This document shows, piece after piece, positions 11,650-23,009 of a DNA stretch of 64,000 nucleotides. Within the stretch, counting starts at the first letter, position 1. Every line of letters begins with the position of its first letter. This DNA comes from Lycocorax pyrrhopterus obiensis (lineage: Eukaryota > Chordata > Aves > Passeriformes > Paradisaeidae). The stretch covers positions 1,860,001-1,924,000 of the forward strand of contig JACSVZ010000039.1 in assembly GCA_014706295.1 (NCBI GenBank), read 5' to 3'. The translations under genes and the position numbers were made by a program. The notes under the pieces are model-generated. The model ran no database searches, had not been told where the DNA came from, and saw nothing but the letters and a program-made list of their open reading frames with translations.

Positions 11650-13680
11650 CAGGCACTGCAGGGGAGAGAATACATCTCAGATTAAACTTTTTTCAGGCAG
11701 TCAGTTTCCACCTAGTATTCAAATAATACTTGACATTTGAATTTACAATGGCCTTAGTTCCAATATTTGTATTCTGCCTTACTTTACATTATTATGCAAA
11801 TTTTACGTAGAGAAACGGGCTACTAATTAATATAACAGTCAAGAAACAAATTTGCAGAAGAGCTGCGAGGACAGAAATACAAGAATGTAGTGGAACCTAT
11901 TACACTGACTTCAGGAGCTTTTAAAAACCCTTTTTATATGAAAACCCCTTTTTACATTCTTCTTCCTTCCTTCTCCTATTCAATCCCCCTTATTTGTTGA
12001 GAATTTTTCTAGACGGACATTATATTCACCTTCTATTTTTAAAATATACATTTTTTTATTTAGAGGACAATAGCGATATGCTCTTTCACTTTGCGAGAGT
12101 GCCAAAACTCTTAGCAGAATAGCAAGTACAATAATACATAACTAAGCCATTTTTTATTTCTCTAATGATTGTGAAAACACACTGCGAGAATGCTAACACT
12201 ACAGAAAATGCATCCCCAGGAACTTCTGAATTTTGTTTGCAAAGTCTTTGAATTGAATTACAAAAACAATAAATGTAATACATGTTACAAACGCTAAATT
12301 GAATATTTGCAACTGCCTGAGCTCTGGATATTATAGTAATATGTGCGTTCAAGTGGAAAGGAGAGAAAAGTAAGGATCAAACAAGACATGCCTTCTTTGG
12401 TAGACTCTTCCTTGTGAGCAGAGCTTCAGAGAAGCCAGATCTCTGGCCAGATCTCATTATCTTGTCACAAGTTTTACATTTGTTTGTTTTTAAGTTCCAG
12501 GCAGCAGTGCAGCATTTAAATCCAATGATTAAGCTCAGCTCTCACTAAAAGAAAACACATTAAAATTTTTAAGAGGCAGCGAAGTGAACAGTAAAGGGTT
12601 ATTAAGGAAGACATAAATAAAATATACTGTAAGCAGTTCAGTATTTTAATTTAGTGCCATCTAGAAATTGGTTTAATATGAATATCACGTCTTCTTGTCT
12701 CTCAGTATATATTTCTGTCCAACTATCTGCCCCTCCCTTTCCAGTAATTTTGGAAACTATTAGCCAGTTTCATGTAGATGAAAAAAAATAAGTTGAAGTT
12801 CCCAACAGATAATCCCATAAGTGTCATGAAAATCAGTTTGGTTTAGAGGAAACTTCCTGATGTATGCAGGAAAAGAAAGAAAATCTCCATATTTATACAT
12901 TGAATTTTTTGCAGCTTCCTGTTGGCCAAACAGCTTGTGCTTGCTGGCCGGACACATCAACAGGCACACAGCTCCAAACCAGGCATAGTGCTTACCTTGG
13001 GGCTATTACAGGAAAAATAGGATTACTGAAATGTGTGGGACAGCAAAGAGGGGAATAAATCTTCAGAAAATCAGACATCATTGATTTCACTGCTCAGAAA
13101 AAAATTTTCCTTAAATCTTATCTCACTTGAAAAGTGATGACAGATGGGTATGGCAGTTTAATTACTTTGTTTTCAGGTCACCACATACTGTACATTCTGC
13201 TAAAGAGTCTGGGAGAACAATGACCACAGGCTGCTTCCTGGCTGCTGCCTTCTGGATCAGTGGAAGTTCTCAGGATGTAGGGGAGATTCCTTCTCTTTCA
13301 ACAAAAAAGGGAACATCTGCAGCCAGATGTGTCCAGCTATGAGAGTAGACCAATGGATAGGCACGCATAGAGCAACCAAGGAGTCAAGAGACACCGTAGA
13401 ACTCCTACAGAAGGCTTTCCTGGAGACCTCATAGGGTCAGTGTATGTTTTCTGCAGCTCAATAAAGGTTCCTGGACTGAAAGGAAAGCAAAATATTCCTG
13501 AACTGCCAGGATGCAAGTGAGAAAAGCAATAAGTGTTTTCAAGATTCATTTTAAGCCAATTTCACCCAGCAATCCTGAGTTTTCTCTCTGGAAAAAATTG
13601 CCATGTTCCATCTTACTATTTTTGGATTTTATTGAAATATACCTCTAGGGATTGGAAACCTTCAGTGTCTTTTGGCATGC
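11650..13680. other. Unique noncoding DNA
   Basis: AT-rich sequence without recognised repeats or coding segments. At 13457-13480 there is CTCAATAAAGGTTCCTGGAC, and a CCAAT motif lies at about 13349. These look a little like the end of a retroviral LTR. No TATA box, TG/CA boundaries or target duplication could be found, so I do not annotate an LTR. Confidence 0.5.
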
Positions 13681-13684
13681 TTAG

Positions 13685-13731
13685 CTTCAGAGAACTGCTC
13701 CATTTTAGTGGTGGAGCAGTTCCAGCTGAAG
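13685..13731. other. 47-base hairpin with 16 paired bases
   Basis: Inner arms GAACTGCTCC (13692-13701) and GGAGCAGTTC (13713-13722) are perfectly complementary around an 11-base loop. Outside them, CTTCAG (13685-13690) pairs with CTGAAG (13726-13731) after a one-base versus three-base internal bulge. The stem is GC-richer than its surroundings. It is shorter than a usual microRNA precursor, so a microRNA call is not justified. The structure can be read on either strand. Confidence 0.7.
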
Positions 13732-13734
13732 GCA

Positions 13735-16700
13735 CCAGCTTGACTGGGGATCCTGTCACACAAAGCTCTTTCATGTCTTGAGATCATGACTCACCATTTT
13801 TAAAGTATAAGGTTGGCAAGGCTGTGGCTGTATGTTGGTTTTCATACTATGGCATGTACACCCAAAAACTCAAATTCTCTGTGGGCTGCAAAAGCCAGAG
13901 CCGTGTGGGCATCTAGTAGTCCTCGCAATTGCTTCCACAGAGACAGATTACAAAACACTTATGGCTTGTAAATATTTTGGAGTTTGGGTGTATTTCAGTA
14001 CTCAGTGCAATTTATCCACACAGACTTCAGAAAGAGATGTAATCTCCTTCTGTTCACACCCCATATAAATGTGCCCAGCGCCCTTTGGAAGATATAGGGA
14101 AGTATTAGCACTGCTTTAAACTTAGAGTAAAATTTCCTGTCTCTCAAAGGAAGGGTTTTTTTACTTGGGAAAGGGATTTTTAGGGCACAGTGCTAGGATG
14201 ACCACAGAAATCTATTTTCCAATGTGTTCAAGTATAGGAAGTGTGAACTTCTTGTGAAAAACCATTTATGCCGAAAATAAAATTTTACAGTTAAACCTTC
14301 AAATTAAGAAGCAAAATTTGGGACAAAGCTGTAAAACATTAGTCTGGTGTAAAAAAAAATGGTGCAGAAAAAAAATATTTCAATTCAATATATCTTGGGA
14401 GTTACACTTCATCTATCCTATATCCCATTTCTTTTCTGAAGCTTCTAATCTGCAGCTGTTTCATTACACCAAGAGAAGAGACAGCAATGCATCTCAAGAT
14501 TTGTACTTGACAGGGAAGTTACACCTACAGGAAACCCCAGGGAATCTCCCAGAAAGAATCAAGAAGTGGCATTTAAAAATTCGGCTTTGCCAGTGCCTTA
14601 TATATTTCAGCTCTAGACCTTTTCTTGTGCTTAAGGCACTGTGCTTTAAGAAGAATTTGGACAGACTGTGGAAAGTCCAGGGAACAGGCTGTAGAAATTA
14701 TTAACGATCAGCAACTTAGAAAGTAGAGTGTTCAAAAAGAGACTGAATTAACTGAGATTGCTTAACGTTATGACAAAAAACAATCTCTAATCATATCAGA
14801 CAGTGGAAAGGTAATGGTCTGTCCCACTCAATGGACTAGACTGGAAACAGCATTACATCAAGAAATGCTGCATTGTTCATCCAGCAGGCAGGGTGGGCTG
14901 GCAGGGGAAGAGACTGAGCAAGGGAAACAAACCGTCAAACACAAGCAGAGCCTGAGAAGGGAGAGGATACACAGCCAGGCTCCAGAAGTGCTGCAGGGAG
15001 ACACCAGAGCTAGAGACCCACGGAGGCTGGGGACAGTTTGATGCAATTAAAGAAGCTGGTTTCAGTTGCTGGACTGAAATCAAGCCTCCAAGAACTCAGT
15101 GGGGAGCATAATAGTAGGAGGGAGGTTCTTTATTTTAATTTCTCTGTAATTTTTGTCCTCTCTCATGATGATTTTTCCCTGCTTTAGAAAAGATCTATTT
15201 CATAATTTGGGGATTTTTCTAGCAATACTCATGGAAATAATCATCCATTAAGGAAGTTTTATCCCGACGTTTTGTCCACCTAGGTGTCCTAAGAGGTTTT
15301 TACACTGTATTTCATATGTTTCAAAGATGAAAAACATTATTTTGTAATGTTTTAAAGCAGACTCTCCATATCAACAAAATCCTGAAGCTGTAAATTTTTA
15401 ACTCATGTATGACTCTTACACAATCTCCCTCACACTTTCCTTCCTGTTGCAATAATAGTTAATAATACCTAAGCTATTTAAAATTTAAATTATGCTCAGA
15501 AGAAGACATAGTTTGCTTGCCAAAAAGAATTGTTCATAAGTCAAATTTAGGTGTAACATTTATAGATTCACTAGGGCTTATGGTTTGATAAAGCTTATAA
15601 AAACTGATTTGGGATACTTGGCTTTATTTTTTCTATGTAACAGTTGTCCTGATTGTTTTGCTGAGTGATTATTTATTTTTGATACAATTCACTTTGAACT
15701 AGTGGTGCCACCAGTTTTGAGCATAGCACTACTTGCTAACATTTTGTAATTTTGGTGTGTGGAAAAGCAATTTTTAAGTGCTATACAAAACGAATTTCAT
15801 CAGTTGTCGAGCTACACACATGACATATGATTTTTAATTTTTCTTTTCTGTTTATTTGATGTAATTTACTATTGTTACATTACCTCTAGTACGCTCTACT
15901 TGAAAAATTACAAATAGTTTTGCCATTTTTCAAAGAGTAAACAGATTAATGAATCAGTATAAGCAAGCACAGGACTGTGCACGCTCCCCATTCCTGCCCT
16001 ACTTAGTCGATGGCAGATGTGGCTGATGTGGCCCCAGTGCTGGGCCCTCGAGTACCCTGTGCTGACTTGAGACAGTTCTTGAGACACGGACCTCTTTAGC
16101 CTAAGGAAAAGGATGGCAAAACACTTAGCTCCTGCCAGAGCTGCAGGACATGGAGATAGCGGAAGGCAATAGGAGGTTAGTGAAGTCTGAGGTCAGCTCC
16201 AGGGTTTGGTAAAGAGCTGTAGCAAAGCATTCTTCTCCAAGGGCAAGACCAAAGGAGAAATTCTGAGTCCAGTTCTACCCAGGGTTTCTCTCTAAGCAAC
16301 ACAAATGCCTCTTCACCAGAGAGATTTTAGCATAATTTCAGTGCAACAATCAAATACAACTTGCTGCAACTAAAGACTGAGGCACCAGGCCCAGCCAAAA
16401 GCATTTTTAAATAACATTCCTTCAAACTGCACCGTCTGTTCATTCTTCTAAAGAACACTTAAGACTCCATACTTTTAAACAAATGGATTGTCCAGGGCAA
16501 TTCTGCAAAAGTAATTCAGGCTGAGCTGAAAATATGTACCACAGACTGAGATACAAATTATCCTCCCTGACAATGTGAAGTCTTTCTCTTTTTTTTTTCC
16601 TTTTTTCACTGTCAGGCCCAATTAATTGGGACTTTTTGCTGGAAGCTGGCAGTACTGTACTTCTTTGCATTCCATAACCTCTGTTGTGTTCAAACCACAA

Positions 16701-17515
16701 GTGTGGATTTGCCAGGGGCTGGTTCCTCAGGGGTGTCAGGACAGAATGGGTTTTTCTATATCCCTTTGTTGCTCTGACGTATGTTGCTCTGACATGTCCT
16801 TGCTTTTAAGATAGGAACCTCATTTTTAAAAGTTTACCTCCCTTTAATTTTTGTGACAAATTCTGTTTAAAGCATTTGTAAATACTTTTAATACCGACAT
16901 TTAATTATTTCTTGTTTTCACAGCACCACAACATTGGTTCCAGAGGTAAAAAAGTTTCATGAAGTGGGCTAATTTTCTGTAAAAAAATGTGTTGAGTATG
17001 TATGAACCTAATTATCTCAAAAACTACGGGTGCCTTTTCATAGCTTTGTAAGTAAAAAAAAAATATGTTAATGTTACCATTTGAATTTGGGATAGAACAA
17101 GACAGAAAGTATCTGTTTTTCTGTGTTCTGTATCACATTACAGAAAATGTACTGTTAATGTTGAAGTCTTTTTTTCCTATTCTCCAATCTCATTTCTTAG
17201 TTTCTTCTCAAAATATTTAAATTTAATTGTGTTTCCTCACAGTGTACTTGCTCCCAGAGTCACATAATTTCATCTGAGGTATATTATATCACACAAATAT
17301 GGCTATTACTAAAAGAGTTTGGTTTCCAGTTCTATTTGTAAATGTCTTTTAAAAATACAGAATCTCAAAGCCACCTTGTTATTTATTTTTATACAGGAGG
17401 TGGTTCCTAAATATGTTTTGGTATCAATTTTAATAATTCTCCTTTCCTGACTTTTCATTCTTGTTAATTTTTAGGAATGTAAAACAGACCCAGCAATATT
17501 ATCCACAGCTTATTT
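13735..17515. other. Unique noncoding DNA
   Basis: No gene is supported. A 128-codon plus-strand frame at 14318-14704 is Lys- and Cys-rich and shows no known motif. GC-richer patches lie at about 14.82-15.05 kb and 15.96-16.23 kb, but I cannot match either to a gene or repeat family. A short tandem repeat at 16.77 kb is listed separately. Confidence 0.55.
16768..16797. repeat. 15-bp tandem duplication
   Basis: Two adjacent 15-base units read GTTGCTCTGACGTAT and GTTGCTCTGACATGT, sharing their first 11 bases. This is a small slippage duplication with no assigned role. Confidence 0.85.
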
Positions 17516-17516
17516 G

Positions 17517-17560
17517 AAAAAAAAAAAAAAAACTGGCTTAGCTTCTTTTTTTTTTTTTTT
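17517..17560. repeat. Facing poly-A and poly-T runs
   Basis: A run of 17 A (17517-17533) is followed after 13 bases by a run of 14 T (17547-17560), giving a simple foldback. Two opposed retroposon tails could leave such a pattern, but no retroposon body is recognisable on either side. Run lengths may also be affected by sequencing error. Confidence 0.85.
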
Positions 17561-18520
17561 AACCAATGCTTTGACAACTTGTCAATTTGTCAGCAGTCCA
17601 CAAAACAGCAGCATCCTAAATCCCCTGTCAAATCATCTGGGCAAACACTTCCTTCTTCGTGTGTGATAAATTAAATGTGACGACATACCTGACAGTCTTC
17701 ATTTAGGAGCTGTTAGGAGAGAAGAAGAAAACAAATAGCAGATTAACTGAAGTTGTCCGCAGCAGTGAAATCCAATCATAAAAGAGAACAAAGACAACAA
17801 TGATCAAAGAGGGAGTCCTCACCACCATCGAGCTTGATTCCTTTGGGGAGAGAAAAATCTGTTTATGTTTACTGCTAATTTTAAACTGATTTTTGATATT
17901 AATATTTAACTAAGGAAATAACACAGGAATTTATCATCATTTTTAGTATTAATACATGCAAGTAAAGAATGAAGATTCTTTCACAGTTGTGATTTTACTC
18001 AAAACACAGCAGTTGTACCTAATTTAACCTGTCTCGTTTTGCTTTTAAAATTGTTGTAATCTTGAAGATTCCCAGTCTGATACAGTAGGCTGTACAGACA
18101 CTGGGGAAGATCCTATAGGCACCACTAGATGCTACCTACCATTGTCATGTCAGACAGATCTGCACCTATGACATTTTACTTACACACAGAGCCACCAGAA
18201 GAATTCAGAGACATACATTTGATGGAAGGGGATTTGAAAAATATGTAGTCTCTTCTGCAGCAAATATTTCAACACTTATTTATGTTCAATCAGTAAACCT
18301 TTTTTTATTCAAGCTAAACATCCCTGAATATATCTAGTTCTATTTTTAGAAGCATGCCCTCACAAGTGGCACATTTCATTGAGTAACGAAAAAATTCTAA
18401 AAAGCATATTCAAATGAAACTATTACGATGGTTAATAATTAAATGTATCATAAATAAGTACTTCACAGATATTACACTTGAGTTCAAAAAATTTGTCTGT
18501 ACAATCAAAGCATATCTGTT
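17561..18520. other. Unique noncoding DNA
   Basis: AT-rich sequence with no recognised repeat, coding segment or RNA gene. Confidence 0.6.
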
Positions 18521-18529
18521 GCCTATACT

Positions 18530-18901
18530 TCAGAACAATTTACTGCATGAGGAAGAAAAGTAGTGTGGAAGAGCAGAAAATCTGTCACAGGTGGAGAGGA
18601 GGTAAGAACAGAATCCAAGTCTGTGTCTACAACTGCTGAACAGGAACAGGTTCAGGCCCCAATATTCACCATTACATTGATAGTTGGTCACAAACCTTTG
18701 GACATCCTGCCAAGACAAAGCCCCCCAGTACAAATGTATATGCACCCTCAGTAACTCCTGAAGGGTGTAAAGGAGACCTGTGACAGTGTGGTAAACTGCC
18801 AAAACTTCAGGTCCTTCATAAAACCGGGTAATCAAGCACCCTTGACACCTAGAATGACTGGTTTGTTGAATCAGTTTGTTGAAGCCTTGCAAATGACTCA
18901 A
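18530..18901 (-). pseudogene. Possible relic of an LTR-retroelement integrase (N-terminal zinc-domain region)
   Basis: The minus strand is open for 123 codons. Residues about 33-76 (18805 down to 18674) recall the N-terminal HHCC region of integrases from Ty3/gypsy elements and retroviruses. A V-L-x-x-Y-H start is followed by T-V-T-G, a T-L-Q-x-L spacer, an L-Y-W-G segment and then QDVQRFVTN. In intact integrases this last block leads into a Cys pair. Here His38 may be the first zinc ligand, while the second His and the expected C-x2-C spacing are not preserved, so it cannot bind zinc normally. Neither the catalytic core nor an RNase H domain is visible next to it. It would be an old, broken fragment. 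The match is from memory of the domain pattern, and chance similarity is a real alternative. Confidence 0.42.
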
Positions 18902-18904
18902 TGA

Positions 18905-19875
18905 ACTTCAGAGCAATTGCTGAATACTAGGAAGTCATATGCCCCAGTGAATTCTGCAGCAAAAGATTTTGGTTCCTGTTCCTCTCCTTTTTATCTTGTG
19001 CTGCTAAGACCTAAATGGTTATTTTTGTAAGCCAAATATCTCTTTACAGACAGAACTCAAACAAAGCAAAATGGAAGCCCTATTTTTCAACTGCTTTCAC
19101 AGATGAGGCCATACAGTTTCGGCCAGGGATCACCTCTGCTCTAGCTTTATCCTCTAACAGGCCTACAGGAGAGGTCAGGAGCCCCCCCTCATCACCAACA
19201 TGGGAGGCTTCCTCTTCCCTCCGATCACTCTGGTGATCAGCAGTGACTGCGAAGTGCTAACTCTTACTCCACCTAAGTACCATGTTGGATTGATCATCCG
19301 AGTGCTACACATGAGCAGCTGTCTAGCCACTACATCTAAAGGCACAACTAGGCTTAGGGAAAACATTTTCTAGCATTTTTGCTGTGATCATCATTGTCAT
19401 GTAAGTATCCTAGCCTGCGTGTAAAATAAGTGCCTTAATGTCCGCAGAACACTAAAGCAGATTTTATTTGGCTGCTTTTCAAGAAAATGTTTCTGTGGAA
19501 GGCAGCTTACAAATACAGCATCAGCAACCTTAGCTGCTATCTCTTAATAATGAGGTAAGAAGAGTTTCCTGAATTCAGGGATAAAATTTAGCTATATTTA
19601 AACAGATACCTAACATCAATTAGAAGCAAAAGAAGTTAATAAATCTGCTGATAAAGCACAGCTTTTGATATTTTCACTTATACATTTCTGTTGCTACCTT
19701 TACAAAACCCTGACATTTTTTCACAAAGATCTCATTTGTAAAGATGCATACAAACTAACCTGGTAAAACCCAGTGCCTCAGTCAGCCCACATCTCTCTCC
19801 ATTAACTTTTTAGTATGAGCTTGAACAAGACTAGTATTACTATTTCTGGATCCTCAGCTACTGGACACAATGTTA
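18905..19875. other. Noncoding stretch with a GC-richer core at 19.08-19.37 kb
   Basis: The core is more complex than its surroundings. The plus strand is open without an in-frame ATG start from 19158 to a TAG at 19371-19373 (71 codons), and the minus strand is open over 19175-19366. The plus-strand peptide has hydrophobic stretches but no motif I know. I cannot tell an exon relic from a conserved noncoding element. The remainder is plain AT-rich DNA. Confidence 0.35.
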
Positions 19876-19878
19876 ATT

Positions 19879-19922
19879 ATCATCTTTGTCATCATCGTCA
19901 TAATCATCATCATAATCATCCT
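19879..19922. repeat. Imperfect (ATC)n microsatellite
   Basis: Repeated CAT/ATC trinucleotides interrupted by TTTG, GTC and AATC variants make an imperfect trinucleotide microsatellite of about 44 bases. Confidence 0.9.
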
Positions 19923-20595
19923 TGCAGCTGGGGATGCCTGTGCCTAGCTGTTATGACACACTCTTTGCTTCCGAAAATGCATAGCACAAAGCAACACATT
20001 TAATTCTGTGGCTGAAGGAAATTTTTGTCTTTTCTATGTAGCTATATTTGTCCAAGCCAGTTACTTACAAGAGGTTCCAAGTCTGTTCAGATGTTTATGT
20101 CTAAACCTTACAGACTTTAGTGCTGATTTATCTGCCAGCAAAGGTGGTCTGAGTTTGCATGGATAACACTGCCCCATGCTGGTTCATGGGAGAAAGTCCC
20201 TGCTGACTTTGTCTTTTACCAAAATTTTTAAAAAGGCAGGTGTTCTGTAATTTTAACTTGTACATTTGTTTCATCTTGATTCTTTAATATGCTAATTGTT
20301 TTTTCTTCAACAGTTTTTCACAAATATCGTGCAAAATACTCCACTTTGATACTCCTGCAAACAAAACGCAGAGGAGAAAATGTGGCTTTCTAAAACACAT
20401 TGGAAGAGAAGGCTCTCTAATACTCACTGCAAACAGACAGCACCCAGGACATCAACCTCACAAAGCTCATGAGAGCAGGATTTCCACAAATATTGATGCT
20501 AGCTCTGTAATGCGGACAGGCTGGAAATGTGAAAAGGAGACCATAAAAGCATTTTAGTCCCACTCCCAGGAGTTTAGCCCTATGTTTATTGCTCT
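19923..20595. other. Unique noncoding DNA
   Basis: No recognisable repeat or coding segment. Confidence 0.55.
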
Positions 20596-20597
20596 AT

Positions 20598-20657
20598 ATA
20601 CATTTATAGATAGATAAATAGATATATAGAGAGAGAGTGCTATGTACATTTATAGAC
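20598..20657. repeat. TAGA/GA-rich simple repeat with duplicated flank
   Basis: A TAGATAGATAAATAGATATA tract passes into (GA)n. The phrase TACATTTATAGA occurs on both sides (near 20599 and near 20645), so the simple repeat sits between two short direct copies, as expected from local slippage. Confidence 0.85.
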
Positions 20658-20659
20658 CT

Positions 20660-21190
20660 CTAGCTATGGTCTAAAAGTGCAGTTTCTGGATTTTTTTTTT
20701 CTTTCCATTGTTTTTTTTTTTTCCTTTTCCAGGAGCAGAACTTCATTGAGCTGAATTTGACTGAGAACTCTTGCTGCAGTCACTGCATGCCCATGAACAC
20801 AGTTATCTCTCTGTATCTAAAGTGATACAGCTAAAGTGCCTAAAAGAGTCAGTTGTTTACAGTTTTTTCCCTCTAAAGACTGAATACATCTATATTGTCA
20901 ACATACAACAATCATTTTGAAACAGGCCATTTAAGGAGCTGCAGGCAAGTTAAAAATTTTTCATGCTGGTGTTCATAAGGAAAAGATTGGTTCATAAGGA
21001 AACCAGGGCTGGCATTGCAGACCACAAAAGCTCCACCTTGTAAACCACTGTATAGGACGAGTGCCAGCTAAACACAGTGAGTAGCAGGATAATTGCCACT
21101 GAAACCTGCAAATCAAGTGATCATATGTTGGGATAAAAAAATTAAGTCTGGGACTCTTTGGCACAGAGGTGAGACAAGGAAGGAAATAGA
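20660..21190. other. Unique noncoding DNA
   Basis: Holds two T runs near 20690-20725 and no recognisable gene or repeat body. Confidence 0.55.
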
Positions 21191-21194
21191 GGGA

Positions 21195-21545
21195 AATGCT
21201 AAAACCTGAAGAAGAATCCACAGAGAAAGAGAAGCTGAGGGGTGACCTCATTGATCTATACAGCTTCATGAGAAGGGGAAGTAGAGAGGGAGGTGTTGTG
21301 CTCTTCTACCTGGTATCCAGTGATAGGATGTGTGAGAACGGTTCAAAGCTGTATCAGGGGAGGTTCAAAGCTGATATTAGGAAGCTTTTCTTTACATGGA
21401 GAGTGGTCAAACACTGAAACAGACTTCCTAAGAGGTGGTCAATGCCCTATGCCTGCCAGTAATTAAGAGGCATTTGGAAAATGCCCATAATTTGGGTTGG
21501 ATTTGATGATCTCAAAGGTCTACTTCAACCCTAAAAATTCTGGAG
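21195..21545 (+). mobile_element. CR1 retrotransposon, 5'-truncated 3' end (plus strand)
   Basis: The segment encodes the C-terminal part of the CR1 ORF2 protein, with L-R-G-D-L-I-D-L-Y near residue 15 of the frame. It continues with a S-S-D-R stretch, an N-G-S-K-L-x-Q-G-R-F block and an I-R-K-x-F-F-T-x-R-V-V-K-H end. CR1 3' UTR wording follows (GTTGGATTTGATGATCTCAAAGGTC, listed here in pieces: GATGATCT and CAAAGGTC). The frame is open from 21196 to 21417 and then breaks. Only the last few hundred bases of a full CR1 of about 4.5 kb are present, the usual result of abortive reverse transcription. The tail is decayed. Confidence 0.88.
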
Positions 21546-21585
21546 TTTATTATAAAAATAATAACATGCTTTAACTTTGGCTGAG

Positions 21586-21673
21586 TCCTGAATTGCTAAA
21601 GCAGTTGGACTAGATGAGCCCTGTGGGTACCTTCCTACTGGAATGTTCTATTCTACTCTATTCTATTCTAATC
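21586..21673 (+). mobile_element. Second CR1 3' end with (TTCTA)n tail, plus strand
   Basis: CAGTTGGACTAGATGAGCCC and then CTGTGGGTACCTTCCTACTG follow the last bases of a CR1 3' UTR. They run into a TTCTA microsatellite-like tail at 21646-21673. The copy is very short and lies about 40 bases after the preceding CR1 3' end, in the same orientation. It may be a separate insertion into the first element's tail, or the two may be remnants of one duplicated end. Confidence 0.85.
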
Positions 21674-21675
21674 TG

Positions 21676-22980
21676 ATAATCTTTAACACCAGAGATTCAA
21701 AGACATAATCAATGATAGAGGAAAACTAAGAGTTTCTTATAACAGGGCTGAAACAAGTGACATGTGGAAGGAGTAGCCACCATTCCAGAGAAGCCCAACT
21801 TCTCTATTAAGAATCTGGATGGAATAAAATGTTTAAAGACGTAGAAATGTTTCTCCCACACTGATAGCATGAAGTGAAGAATTGTGTGTGTGTGATTGTG
21901 TGTCTATCTGCCTTGTCTGTTTGTGTTGTACAGCTCAGCTCAGAAAGATCTTGCAAGTGTAGAGAAAAGAATGTAAGGACATCCATGCTTGTTTGTTCAT
22001 GACTGCTCTCCAGCAGTGGACATGACAAGATGATGGAAAGGAGCCTAGGAAACTGAATTGAGTTTGACCATGAGACACTTTCCCTACTTCTTCTCTGTAT
22101 TAACATTTATAAACATCTATAGCATCACTTCCTATGTTGAGGCAGCTACTTTATTGTATTTCTATGTGTTGCTACACCATATGAATAAATATAGGTATAT
22201 GCAATGAAATACATATTGTTCTTTAAAAGCAATTATTTCTGACAATATCTGTATCCCTCAACCTAAATTCGGTATAATTATCTCCAGCTATGGGTTGAAA
22301 ACAAGAGGAAAACATCCAACTACGAAGCAACTAGTGTCAGCTAATACCTGTATAAATACAATTCCCATGCTCTGTCTGAACATTTGAAAAAAATCAAATC
22401 TAAACACAAAACCTGAGTTAGTAGATCAAAAGCAAGAAAGAAATTCCTAATGAAACTGGAAATGCTTGGCCACTCAAACACTTGTGGCTGTCCATGAAGT
22501 GGAAACAGATGAACTATCATTGAATATTCCTCATTTTTCCAGCACACCACTGCAAAACAATGCAACAGGGTTGCAAGGATCAAAGGGAGAGTTGAAGGAG
22601 ATCAAAACTATATGTGAATAAAGTACACGTTGGTTTGGAGTCGCCACCTTTATTTTAGGCAGCCTTTGCTCAAAAATTTTATCCCTTAACTCTCTCAGGC
22701 TCTGGGATTTTCAGTAGATGCCTCTGATTCAAATGCAACTCAATATGGCTCCCATTCAGAGCAGAAATAAGACATGGTCAGCATTCAGTGATGTGGTCAC
22801 AGCGCGATCCTAGACCACTAACTGCTTTGGAATGTTTAACTGCCAAACACCTCAAATTTGGTGAGATTAAACACATGTAAAGATATCACCTTTAAGAAGT
22901 GCTCTTAATGATCAGGCATCCTACTTGTAATTTCATTAAAAACTTTCTAATTTGCTACCATCATTTTGGGGTGGCTTTCT
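21676..22980. other. Unique noncoding DNA with a short (TG)n run
   Basis: A TG-rich run lies at 21883-21903. Otherwise no repeat family or coding segment is recognised. Confidence 0.55.
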
Positions 22981-23004
22981 GGGGGATGCTGGGGGCGGGG
23001 GGGG
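22968..23004 (+). other. G-quadruplex-forming G-runs
   Basis: G-runs on the plus strand occur at 22968-22971, 22981-22985 and 22991-22995, with eight G at 22997-23004. The last three runs alone satisfy the G3+N1-7 rule if the eight-G run is counted as two. This is the strongest G-run cluster in the window and sits in AT-rich DNA. No CpG island or exon lies next to it. Confidence 0.8.
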
Positions 23005-23009
23005 AATAT

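Noticed and set aside
13280..13510. Possible LTR because of a CCAAT motif and CTCAATAAAGG
   Set aside because: No TATA box, no TG/CA boundaries and no target duplication. The motifs are common.
14318..14704. 128-codon plus-strand frame
   Set aside because: Lys-, Cys- and Phe-rich translation with no domain, in AT-rich DNA without splice or promoter context.
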